Shown here piece by piece: positions 1 through 8,559 of a stretch of 64,000 nucleotides of DNA. The number at the start of each line of letters is the position of its first letter. Positions within the stretch are counted from its first letter, which is position 1. The DNA is taken from contig NC_080541.1 in assembly GCF_028640845.1 (NCBI RefSeq), positions 143,672,464-143,736,463 on the forward strand. The letters are read 5' to 3'. Both the position numbers and the translations under genes were made by a program. The notes under the pieces were generated by a model. That model was not told where the DNA came from. It made no database searches and saw only the letters and a program-made list of their open reading frames with translations. The stretch comes from Ahaetulla prasina. Its lineage: Eukaryota > Chordata > Lepidosauria > Squamata > Colubridae.

Positions 1-65
1 ATCCAATCAGCGGACGCCTGGCTGTTGCCAGGCTAGAGACGCGTCGTAACTCTGAGGACTTTACA
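1..65 (-). repeat. 3' LTR of the Gypsy element (partial)
   Basis: Identical over 65 of 65 bases to 4465-4529. The remainder lies beyond the left edge. Confidence 0.95.
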
Positions 66-2890
66 CCCTTCCCCTCCTGGACCGCGCATGCGTAATCGGC
101 CAAGTATGTAGGCCGACGTCGGCTCCGCCCAGATCTTCTTAGTGCAGGGGCGGTAGCTGCCGGAGGAGGAGGAGGAGGAGTGGCTGAGTCCTCTGATACT
201 TCTGCTGGGAACGACAACTCCACCCCTAAAGGAGGCCTGGCCCACGCGGGAACTTCAGAAACTTCAGGTACGTTTCTCGACGAGATCGATCCGCGTCTTG
301 AGGGTTGGAGTCCCTCCCCGGCCTGCAAGTCCGGAAGGCCGGGTTCCCGGAACGGGCCGGCATGGTCGTGGTTTCCTTCCAGGGCTGGTGGCCTGGGAGG
401 TGGAGCTGGAGCGGCCAGCTCCGAGGTTCCGGGGTAGTCCTGGTCATAGATGGGCCCCTCCGTGCTGGCTGTCCGCCGTCTGAGTTGGTTTATATGGCGG
501 CGCCACTCTCGTCCATCGGCCAGCCGGACCCTGTAGGAATAGGGCCCGGTTATTTGTATAATGGTGCCTGGCACCCACTTGGGTGATGACCCAAAATTCC
601 GGATAAACACGGTGTCCCCTCCTTTGAACCCCCTAGTTATGATTGAATTGTCTGGCCCCCGCTCTGTGTCATATTGGGGGTGTAGCCTATCCAGAGTCGT
701 CCGCAACCGCCTCCCCATCAGTAACTCGGCCGGGCTGAGGTTGGTGACCGGGCACGGTGTCGAGTGTTGTGCCAGCAGGTACCGGCAGATCTTGTTATGC
801 CAATTCGTGGGTCCCATGCGACCCAACGCCTCCTTGGCCGATCTAACGGCCCGTTCTGCCCGTCCATTCGCCGCCGGGTGGAACGGCGCCGTTGGTGCAT
901 GGCGAATGCCATGCTTGGCCAAGAACATCTGGAAGGGTGCCGATGCGAATTGGGGCCCGTTATCGGTAACCACAAGGTCTGGTAGCCCATGGGTCACGAA
1001 CAATCGTTCAAGCACCCTAATGGTGGCTTCCGCAGTGGTAGATGACATGTGTGCCAACTCCACCCACTTGGAGTAGGCGTCAACTACCACCAAAATTGAC
1101 TGCCCTAAATATGGTCCCGCGTAATCCAGGTGGATTCGAGACCAGGGTGAGTGGGGGGCCTCCCATTCCCTGACGGGTACAGCTGAGGGCGCTGCCCGCG
1201 ATTGCTGGCAGCTCAAACACCCAGCCACACATCGTTCGATGTCCTGGTCTACCTTTGGCCACCACACATAACTACGGGCCAAAGCCTTCATTCTAACAAT
1301 GCCCAGGTGGGCTTCGTGGAGCGTTGTAAGAACGCTCCCCCTTAGCTCTTGTGGGACTACTATCCTATTCCCCCACAGGAGACAGCCTTTTAATGCTGAC
1401 AGCTCATGTTGTCGGCGCCGGAACGGAAGGAATTCTTCTGGAACCGGGTCCCTTGGCCACCCCCTGCGCACCCAGTCCAGAACCTGGGACAGGATCCGGT
1501 CTGAGGCAGAGTGGTGCGCAATATCTGAAGAGGATATTGGGGACTGCCATTCATCAATGAGCAAGACTAGCTCTGCAGGTGCTGGGTCTTCAACAGGGGT
1601 AGGTAGGGGGCACCGGCTCAGGGCATCAGCGTGCCCGATCGCCTTCCCCGGCCGATAGAGTAGCTTGTAATTGTAGGCGGCCAGAAACTCCACCCAGCGT
1701 GACATTCTTGGGGATAGGATTTGAGGGGACTGTTTGTCCCCGGCCAGCAGGCCAAGGAGCGGCTTATGGTCTGTAATCAGCGAAAAAAAACGGCCATAAA
1801 TATAGTGGTGGAATCTTTTGATTCCTGCCACGGCCGCAAGAGCCTCTTTGTCCAATTGACTATAATTCCGCTCAGGCGCCGAGAGCGTCCTGGAATAATA
1901 GGCAATTGGCGCCTCAGCTCCACCAGGCAGAACATGGCTCAGGACCACGCCGATGCCAAAAGGGGAGGCATCACACGTCAGGGTGACCGGTAGGCGCGGA
2001 TCATACTGGACAAGAACTGCCTGGGAGGTGAGGAGGCTCTTGACAGCCTCGAAAGAGGCAGCTGCCTCCTTCCCCCAACACCACGGCGTGCTAGCTGACA
2101 GCAACTTGTGCAGGGGCTCCGCAAGGGAGGCTTTATGAGGCAAGAAAACGGCATAAAAGTTTAGGAGCCCCAAAAAGGCCTGGAGCTCCGTTTTATTCGT
2201 GGGGACAGGGGCCCCACGTATAGCTTCAATCTTCGAAGGGGTAGGGTGAATCCCCCGAGAGTCCAACAGGAATCCCAGGAACTCCACCTGAGAGACCCCT
2301 ATCTGACACTTCTGCCTCTTAAGCCTCAACCCAGCGGTCCGAAACCGGGACAAGACGGCCCTCAACTTCGCGGCCAGGTCCTCAGGACTGGCAGCGGAAA
2401 TGAGGACGTCGTCAAAATAAGGGACGACGCCCTCTAATCCTTGTAGCAACCTCTCCATTAAACACTGGAACAACCCGGGGGCTACACTGACGCCGAACTG
2501 GAGTCGGTTACACTTAAACGCCCCCCGGTGCGTAACAATGGTCTGTGCCAGCACCGTGGCATCGTCCATCGGCAACTGCTGGTAGGCCTGCGCCAAGTCA
2601 AGCTTGGCGAAGATAGAGCCCTGTCCCAGGGAGTGGAGCAGATGCTGCACCACCGGGACAGGGTATGGGTTCGCCTGCAGCGCCTTGTTAATCGTGCCCT
2701 TGTAATCTGCACATATTCTAAGTGAGCCGTCCTGTTTAAGGGAGAGAACAATAGGGGTCTCCCATGGGGAATAATCCACTGGCTCAATGACCCCTTGAGA
2801 GAGGAGTTTATCCAACTCCAAGTCGACCTTATGCCTCAATGCGAGGCACCTTCTAGACTTCAAAGGATAGGTGCAATGCTGGGATCCAGG
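1..2890 (-). CDS. Pol: reverse transcriptase, RNase H, integrase (long open frame)
   Basis: I followed this frame line by line and found no stop from 2890 to the window edge, about 963 codons. Domains in order: reverse transcriptase with the catalytic YFDDVL (about 2402-2422), RNase H with a TCDAS start (about 1963-1978) and TDHKPL (about 1760-1780), an HHCC zinc-binding region (HEAHLG then CVAGCLSCQQ, about 1205-1320), and the integrase core with acidic residues in LDYAGP (about 1120-1140), TDNGPQF (about 945-970) and NGRAERA (about 845-875), the expected D, D, E triad. A GPYSYRV motif near 520-550 is the GPY-type C-terminal integrase module. The frame runs on through the polypurine tract into the 3' LTR; by the matching 5' LTR sequence it would meet TGA within two bases outside the window. 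It makes cDNA from element RNA and inserts it into the genome. No chromodomain was seen. Confidence 0.92.
66..80 (-). promoter_or_regulatory. Polypurine tract
   Basis: The minus strand reads CCAGGAGGGGAAGGG directly against the TGTAAAG start of the 3' LTR. This is the usual plus-strand priming site of LTR retroelements and fixes the LTR edge. Confidence 0.85.
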
Positions 2891-3124
2891 TTAAACGAAA
2901 CTGGGAACCCGTATATCTCCCAGCTGATCACTGAAGACATCGGCGAATTCCCGGGTGATGACTTCCCAAGAACAGGGGGTAGTGGAGTGGACCCCTAGGA
3001 CATTAAGTTTGTGGGCGTCAAACCAATCCAACCCCAAAAGAGTGGGCAGGCGCCCCCTAACCACAATGAGAGGCAGATACCCCGAGAACTCCCCATGGTG
3101 AATATGGAACTCGCAGCACCCCAA
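2891..3124 (-). CDS. Protease C-terminal part and protease-RT linker (ends at TAA)
   Basis: Same frame as pol. It contains the protease C-terminal LLGLDWF motif typical of retropepsins of Gypsy elements, then a linker ending at an in-frame TAA at 2891-2893. The pol frame reopens immediately after that stop, so this is either a single inactivating stop or a small compensating indel pair. Confidence 0.75.
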   Translation of the reverse strand: MGCCEFHIHHGEFSGYLPLIVVRGRLPTLLGLDWFDAHKLNVLGVHSTTPCSWEVITREFADVFSDQLGDIRVPSFV

Positions 3125-3735
3125 AACCGGAATAGCCCCCCCCCCCGATAATCATTTAGGGTGATGGGGCATGGCCACAATTGAGATTTCGAGAAATTTG
3201 GCAAAAGTCGTTTGACGGTGGACCAGGAAATTAAGGACTTGGAGGACCCAGTGTCCACTTCCAGCTTGCAAGGAGAGCCTTCCAGATTTACAGTGAGGTA
3301 AATCTTATTACCATGAGGGGCCGCCGATGCATGGCCAATGGTAAAACAGTCTTCCCGGCGGGAGGCGGTCTTCCAAGTCATCTTCTTACGGGTTGCAGGT
3401 TCCGCTGGAGGGTCAGAAACCGGCAATGCGGCACGGCAGACGCGGGCGAGATGGCCCTTCTTCCCACACCGCAGCAAGTGGCAGCCTTGAACGGCAATCA
3501 GATCTGCCGTGGCTCCTCCGCATCCCAAACAACCAGCGGGGACGGTTTGGGCAGAGGCCACCCTTCTTGAAGTGGCCTTAAGACGGCGGACACCGCTGTC
3601 ATCGCCAGAGGAATCTGATGGGTCCGGCGACCTGAAGGACAGCTGAGCCTTTCCCGGAAATAGCGGGGGAAGGTTGGAATTTATGGATCTCCGTCGCAGA
3701 CTTCTCAGCCATCTCAGCTGCTCGGGCTTCATCAA
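2995..3735 (-). CDS. Gag C-terminus, zinc knuckle and start of aspartic protease (shifted frame)
   Basis: Open for 246 codons in the frame one off from gag and pol. It contains a nucleic-acid-binding zinc knuckle around 3420-3480 (CGKKGHLARVC, with the first cysteine spaced four rather than two residues away) and the protease active site LEVDTGSS around 3240-3260, with the following SLIS segment. Downstream of an 11-base C run at 3136-3146 the recognisable protease sequence moves to the pol frame. The methionine at the listed start is not a real start; this is the middle of a frame-broken polyprotein. Confidence 0.8.
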   Translation of the reverse strand: MMKPEQLRWLRSLRRRSINSNLPPLFPGKAQLSFRSPDPSDSSGDDSGVRRLKATSRRVASAQTVPAGCLGCGGATADLIAVQGCHLLRCGKKGHLARVCRAALPVSDPPAEPATRKKMTWKTASRREDCFTIGHASAAPHGNKIYLTVNLEGSPCKLEVDTGSSKSLISWSTVKRLLPNFSKSQLWPCPITLNDYRGGGLFRFWGAASSIFTMGSSRGICLSLWLGGACPLFWGWIGLTPTNLMS

Positions 3736-4207
3736 TTGCCGCGGCCAAAGTCACATCTGCGCGCGCCAGCAGCCGCCTTTGCAACCGCAGGTCGGCAACA
3801 CCGCTCACCAGCTGCTCCAGGAGGGCCTCGTCTAGATCGTGGAACTCGCACTCTAAGGCGGCCGTGCGCAAAGAAGCCATATAGGCGTTAATCGATTCGC
3901 CCGGTTGCTGAAACCTTCGCCGAAACGCGTGCCTTCGGGCAATACGGGAGGGAGTGGGGGAGTAGTGGCTCCGCAGCTTGCCTAGTAGAGTGTCCCAAGG
4001 CACCTCAAACACAGGAATGGGAGCGGCCAGAGCTCTGGCCGTCCCAAACATGTCTCTTCCACAAAGGCTGAGGAAATAGCCACGCTTCCTTTCAGCTGAC
4101 AGCTCAGCGTAATCATTTGCCCGCAGGAAACATTTGAAACGGTCGAGGAATGCTTGCCAAGTTTCAGCGTGAGGCTCGAAAGGAGCGAAAAACGGCTGAG
4201 TTGCCAT
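3599..4207 (-). CDS. Gag (capsid region) of the Gypsy element
   Basis: The frame starts at an ATG about 60 bases inside the 5' LTR and is open for 202 codons. It opens MATQPFFAPFEPHAETW and continues with a retrotransposon-gag style helical region (a W-x2-F-L-x-R-F start, then a FQQPGESI segment near residue 100), the expected layout of Gypsy capsid. The natural continuation does not stay in this frame: about 40 residues before the stop the sequence that looks like Gag continues one frame away (see 2995-3735). The frame of this ORF is the same as that of the downstream pol frame, so gag and pol were probably one long ORF. Confidence 0.85.
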   Translation of the reverse strand: MATQPFFAPFEPHAETWQAFLDRFKCFLRANDYAELSAERKRGYFLSLCGRDMFGTARALAAPIPVFEVPWDTLLGKLRSHYSPTPSRIARRHAFRRRFQQPGESINAYMASLRTAALECEFHDLDEALLEQLVSGVADLRLQRRLLARADVTLAAAIDEARAAEMAEKSATEIHKFQPSPAISGKGSAVLQVAGPIRFLWR

Positions 4208-4249
4208 CTATGAATTAATTCAATTGCAGGAGACAACCTTGCAGGTCCG

Positions 4250-4267
4250 ACTTGACCCTCGTCGCCA
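4250..4267 (-). promoter_or_regulatory. Probable primer-binding site
   Basis: The minus strand starts TGGCGACGAGG directly inside the 5' LTR, the place and TGG start expected for pairing with a tRNA 3' end. I did not identify the tRNA. Confidence 0.5.
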
Positions 4268-4529
4268 GTATTAAGTCTGGTGTCCGATACCAGGAAGAGT
4301 CCAGTCAGGAACTGCTTTTACAACTTTATTAACCAACGGAATAACAACAAGAGAACTCTGACTAAAAAACTAGGAAACCCTTGACAGCTCTTATATACCG
4401 GCTGCCAGAGGGGCTGCACCAATGACAGGGCTCCAAATCTCCCGCCTTTCTTGTGGCGCGTCTCATCCAATCAGCGGACGCCTGGCTGTTGCCAGGCTAG
4501 AGACGCGTCGTAACTCTGAGGACTTTACA
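4268..4529 (-). repeat. 5' LTR of the Gypsy element
   Basis: On the minus strand it begins TGTAAAGTCC and carries a TATA box (TATATAAG, about 4391-4398) and an AATAAA poly(A) signal (plus-strand TTTATT at 4325-4330). The inner boundary is set just before a TGGCGACGAGG stretch that looks like a primer-binding site. About 262 bp; the outer edge is certain because it matches the 3' LTR edge, the inner edge is uncertain by a few bases. Confidence 0.85.
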
Positions 4530-5316
4530 GACTTACTTACTAATAATTCAGTATGAAGATCAAGAATAGATATTCATCTCAAATTTAAATATTTAACATT
4601 TTCACAAGTTGGTGGCTACAAGAAAATGCATTACATTTAGATGGGATTTAATCTTTGACACGAAGCTGATATTTGCATAGGGTGACAAATATCAAACTGA
4701 CATTATGCTGTCTCATTTGATGACTTCCAAATGTCATAGTGCAGGAACTTACGCATGGGGACCTCGGTATTTTTAGATAGTGTCAGTTTAAAAGACATTT
4801 ACATTGACTGGGTTTAAAAAATATTGAAATGTATTAAAGAAAAGAAACCCAAAGGACAGAAAGGAAAAGCAGGAATGCAACAGTAAAAAAAGTTTTTTGT
4901 GAAAGTTTCAATTCTTTTTTATACAGAAGATGAATACTTTTAGCGCTTGGGTTACCTGTTGTTTTACAAACTTAATTCTCCTTCTCCTACATCAACTTCT
5001 GAATTGTTCATCTGACATTAAAAGAACTTCTGTTATCTCTACCTTCTCCCTGCCCAAGCAGTCCATACTGATGTTTCACTCTTACCTTTAAACAGGATTT
5101 AAGTTCTCCAGTTACTGCATATTTTTATCTATATACAATGCAACCCCCCCATCCTTTTCCTTTTGAATAATTGTAATTTTACAGTGTTATGTGCCAATAG
5201 TGATAGTCATTTCACCAAGTTTCAGTGGTGTCTGTATCATCGTATTGTAAGTACATGCCAGTTGCCTGAATTTTAATCATGTGACCACATTGATGCTGTT
5301 AAAGTCAAATGTGCAA
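4530..5316. other. Intergenic, nothing recognised
   Basis: AT-rich single-copy-looking sequence without a convincing ORF or repeat. Confidence 0.5.
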
Positions 5317-5420
5317 AGACCTTAAGTCACATTTTTCAGTGCCATTGTAATTTTGAATGGTCACCAACTGAATGGTTTTGAATTTTGAATGGTCACCAAC
5401 TGAAGGTTTGTGAGTTGAGG
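5317..5420. repeat. Fragment of mariner-type MITE
   Basis: Shares the AAGTCAC-TTTTTCAG and GAATGGTCACCAACTGAA phrases of the full-length copies (for example 6276-7134). A short stretch is duplicated here (TTTTGAATGGTCACCAACTG occurs twice). Confidence 0.6.
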
Positions 5421-5749
5421 TATATACATTTCTTTCAGAACGAAAGAAAAGGAATAATTGGTTTTTGTGGTCTCTGGGCAAACTCATTGCTGAGTTCTAC
5501 ATTTGTGAAAATATCTTTCAAGCCCAATCTTTGTTAACTGTCCCGGCTGAATTATCCAAGATGGATGCCCTGAGAACATCTTTATGATCGTTTCCAACAA
5601 TTAATAATTTAACAACAACACAACACGTTGTTCAAGGATTCTTACACAGTTTGAAATATAAAATAAGGCAGAGATTGTTAATGTATCAACTTTACTCGGA
5701 TTGTTAGCATTGAACTATTCTAGCATATTTCAAGATGCCTCATATGACT

Positions 5750-5895
5750 ATTTATTTTTATCTTGCCTTTATTATTTTTATAAATAACTCAGGGTGAGAA
5801 ACATACCGGTACATAATCCTTCTACCGCATCCTACTTTTCCCACAACAACAACCCTGTGAGGTGGATTTGGTTGAGAAAGAGTGACTTTATGCAG
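5750..5895 (-). repeat. tRNA-derived SINE, 3' part
   Basis: Matches the copy at 7177-7440: a TTTATTTTTATCTTGCCTTTATT lead reading into a region with AACAACAACCCTGTGAGG. On the minus strand this is the SINE tail. The 5' tRNA-like head is missing. Confidence 0.6.
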
Positions 5896-6275
5896 AGATA
5901 GATTTATTTACTTGAACAACATTTCATGAACATTATCCTTGTAATTTCCTGTCTCCTCTCAACAACAGGTTCTGCCTGCTTCTTCTCCTCTTCATTCAAC
6001 AGAATGAGGATAGTTTTCAGCAACAGCCGTTAGGTAGATGTGGACCAGGGAAAGCCAGGTTTTGAAGAAAGACCGCCCACTTTGCATAACTGAAATCTGA
6101 ACATATCTCATGTACTAATCCTATTATTTTAAGCACTGTTCCAGCCTCCCCTCCCCCAAAGATGGGTAGGATTACAATATCCATAATCCAGCTGCATTGG
6201 ACTTCCAAAATGTTATGGAGTGTGTTGTCCAACACCTCTCAAGGATCTCGTGTTAGGAGATGATAAAATAAAGAA

Positions 6276-7134
6276 TCCAGGTAGTTCTCGATTTATAACC
6301 ACAATTGAGGCCAAAAATTTTGTTAAGAAATTTGTTGTGAGTTTTCCCCCCTTTTACGACCTTTCTTGCCACAGGTTTTAAGTGAACCACTGCAGTTGTT
6401 AAGTTAGTAACACAGTTGTTTAGTGAATCTGGCTTCCCCATTGACTGCTTGTCTCAAAAGGGGATCACACAAGGGTGAAATCTAAAAACTTTCCCTACTG
6501 GTTCTGTGGGTGTGGCTTAATTGGTGGGTGTGGCTTGTTGGTCAGGTGACTGAATGGGCATGGTCAATAATAATAAATAATAAAAATAATAAAGTATATA
6601 AAACTTGGGAGGCCCCGGTCTACCAGTTGCCTTTTACTGAGAGGCACCAGTCTACCAAGTGCCTTTTTTTGGCAGGCACCGGTCTACCTTCTTTAAAAAT
6701 AGAGGCACCTGTCTACCAGCCACCTAAAGTGCTGATCAACTGTAGTGCGGCCCTTTGAAGCGCCGCGGCAGTCATTTAAGGCCGTTTGCAGCTATATCAC
6801 CACTGAGAGCTTCAGGGACAGAGAAGAGGAACAGCAAGGCGTGGGCGATGGGGGTGCAGGGATTTTTGCTACCGGTTCTCCGAACTACCTGCCCCCATCG
6901 CTACCAGATCGCGGGATCCTGTCCGAACTGAGAGCATTTCACCCCTGGGATCACATGACCTCAGGACACTGCAATCGTCATAAATATGAACCAGTGGCCA
7001 AGCGTCCGAATTTTGATCACGTAGCGGTGAGGATGCTGCCACAGTCGTAAGTGTGAAAAACAGTCATAAGTCACTTTTTTCAGCACTGTTGTAACTTGAA
7101 TGGTCACAAACTGTTGAGTCGAGGACTTACTGTA
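6276..7134. mobile_element. Tc1/mariner-type MITE, split by a hAT element
   Basis: Inverted ends CCAGGTAGTTCTCG... and ...GTCGAGGACTTACTG flank a body with the recurring phrases CCATTGACT-GCTTGTC, GGATCACATGACC and AAGTGTGAAAAACAGTCATAAGTCAC. The body is interrupted at 6470-6947 by another element. The same family recurs at about ten places in the window, several times bounded by TA. Confidence 0.85.
6470..6947. mobile_element. hAT-type non-autonomous element nested in the mariner MITE
   Basis: Ends CAAGGGTGAAATC... and ...GCATTTCACCCCTG are inverted repeats. It is flanked by perfect 8-bp duplications GGATCACA at 6462-6469 and 6948-6955, and removing it plus one copy restores the host MITE sequence. 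Interior: short tandem copies of a phrase around CACCGGTCTACC (6610-6730). Confidence 0.92.
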
Positions 7135-7176
7135 CTGATACCGATGCACTAAAGCAGTGTTTCTCAAACTTTTTTT

Positions 7177-7440
7177 TTTACTTATTTATTCATTTATTTA
7201 TACCTTGCCTTTATTATGCTTACTAATAACTCAAGGTGGAAAACACATACAATACTCCTTTCTCTTCCTATTTTCCCTACAACTATAACAATAACAACAA
7301 TTCTGTGGGCTGGGTTGGGTTGAGTTGAGACAGTGGGGCTGGCCCAAAAAAATCACCTAGCCCACTTTCGTGGCTTAAGGCAAACCTTGAAATCACAAGT
7401 CTCCCACTCTCTTGCCTGATGGTGCCACTAGACAAAAACT
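7177..7440 (-). repeat. tRNA-derived SINE
   Basis: Minus strand reads from a tRNA-like head region near 7400-7440 (phrases matching CTTGTGATTT, CCACGAAAGTGGGCTAG) to a TTATTTATAAATAAATAAG tail at 7177. Related copies: 5750, 22565 and 50670. Confidence 0.6.
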
Positions 7441-7556
7441 TTAGGCTCGGTAGACTTCTGCAAAACATATAATTCATCATTCCTCTCATCTCTTCCCTGA
7501 GAACATCATCAATGGGGGGATTAACATGTTCCGGTTGCAATCTGTGGCTGTTAGTG

Positions 7557-8090
7557 AACGTATCTTTATTTTATTTTATTTATTTTATTTTGTCACAACA
7601 ATATATGTAGGTATCATACAAAAGATTATATAGTATATAAACACATATATGAGAAAATATAAGGAGGTATAAGCATATATATAGGAAGAAGAAAAAAATA
7701 GGACAGGAACGGTAGGCACGTTTGTGCGCTTATGCACGCCCCTTATGGTCCTCTTAGGAATGGGGTGAGGTCAATAGTAGAAAGTTTTTGGATAAAACTT
7801 TTAGGATTGTGGGAAGAGACCACAGAGTCAGGTAAAGTATTCCAAGCACGGATGATTCTGTTACAGAAGTCATATTTTCTGCAATCTAGATTAAAGCGGT
7901 TGACATTAAGTTTCAATCTATTAGTTGCTCTAGTATTTTTGCAATTAAAGCTGAAGTAGTCTTTAACAGGAAGGACATTACAAGAGATGATTCTGTGAGT
8001 TAAGCTTAGGTCATGTCGAAGACAACGGAGTTCCAAGTTTTCTAAGCCTAGGATTTCAAGTCTGGTGGGATAGGGTATTCTATTGTTTTC
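7557..8090 (-). mobile_element. CR1-L3 type LINE, 3' fragment
   Basis: The minus-strand frame at 7743-8036 is the C-terminal end of a CR1/L3 ORF2 (RIIRAWNTLPDSVVSS near residues 60-75, then SFIQKL). It is followed by a 3' UTR ending GTGACAAAATAAAATAAATA at 7557. It is 5' truncated, as usual for LINEs. Confidence 0.8.
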
Positions 8091-8180
8091 AGAGGAATGG
8101 ATTTTCTTTTATGTACACTGAAAACATATGCACCAAAGACAAATTCCTTGTGTGTCCAATCACACTTGGCCAATAAAAAA
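8090..8180 (+). mobile_element. Snake CR1-L3 LINE, 3' end (short copy)
   Basis: Contains TTTTATGTACACTGA..., CACCAAAGACAAATTCC and ACACTTGGCCAATAAAA, the same 3' end found at 9302-9550 and 34785-35330. It is 5' truncated to about 90 bp and abuts the minus-strand LINE fragment head to head. Confidence 0.8.
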
Positions 8181-8262
8181 ATTCTATTCTATTCTATTCT
8201 ATTCTATTCTATTCTATTCTATTCTATTCTATTCTATTCTATTCTATTCTATTCTATTCTAT
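8181..8262 (+). repeat. (ATTCT)n microsatellite
   Basis: About 16 perfect pentamers directly after the LINE 3' end. Snake CR1-L3 LINEs are known to seed this pentamer. Confidence 0.97.
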
Positions 8263-8269
8263 TTTGCAA

Positions 8270-8474
8270 CGTGAGGCTCGGTCCTCAGCTTCAAGACATT
8301 TGAAACACCCTCCTCCCGTTCGGGCTGGCGAGCGTTGAAAGCCAGCGCAGCGACCCCTGCTGGGGAATACGTTTAATTTCTGGTTTTTCCCCGCGGGCGG
8401 AAGTGGAGGCGCTGCTCTCGCCTGGTGGTTTGGCGGCCGGAGCGGGGCGACAGCGAGAAAGTCGCTTTGCTGCC
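8270..8474 (+). promoter_or_regulatory. RWDD3 promoter / 5' UTR, GC-rich
   Basis: A CpG-rich block begins right after the microsatellite (phrases CCGTTCGGGCTGGCGAGCG, CCCCGCGGGCGGAAGTGG) and runs through exon 1. There is no TATA box. GC-rich TATA-less promoters suit a housekeeping gene. The transcription start cannot be fixed from sequence. Confidence 0.65.
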
Positions 8475-8559
8475 ATGTCGGCGTTAGCTTTGGAGGAGCT
8501 GTCTGCCATCGCTGCTATTTACTGTGGGCGAGAAGAATGCGAGGTGCTGGAAGTGTCAG
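8475..8559 (+). CDS. RWDD3: RWDD3 exon 1 (coding part)
   Basis: Encodes 28 residues ([18 protein letters not shown]...) plus one base. Donor GTCAG|GTGATT. Confidence 0.95.

Larger units (their letters stand above)
1..4529 (-). mobile_element. Gypsy-class (Ty3-like) LTR retrotransposon, nearly complete
   Basis: Reading the minus strand from 4529 down, the order is 5' LTR, primer-binding region, gag with zinc knuckle, aspartic protease, reverse transcriptase, RNase H, integrase, polypurine tract and the start of the 3' LTR. RT before integrase places it in the Gypsy/Ty3 class. The 65 bases of 3' LTR inside the window match the corresponding 65 bases of the 5' LTR exactly, which indicates a recent insertion. 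The overall protein style (no chromodomain, a GPY-type motif after integrase) resembles the Mag/K02A2.6-like lineage; that lineage call is from memory. The right-hand flank begins gactt; its target-site partner lies outside the window. Confidence 0.95.

Noticed and set aside
7155..8090. Hidden host exon in minus frame 7743-8036
   Set aside because: Residues match the C-terminus of CR1-L3 ORF2, with the expected LINE 3' UTR following.
8097..8303. Frame with repeated SILFY, and the like at 35220-35541
   Set aside because: (ATTCT)n microsatellite plus LINE 3' end.
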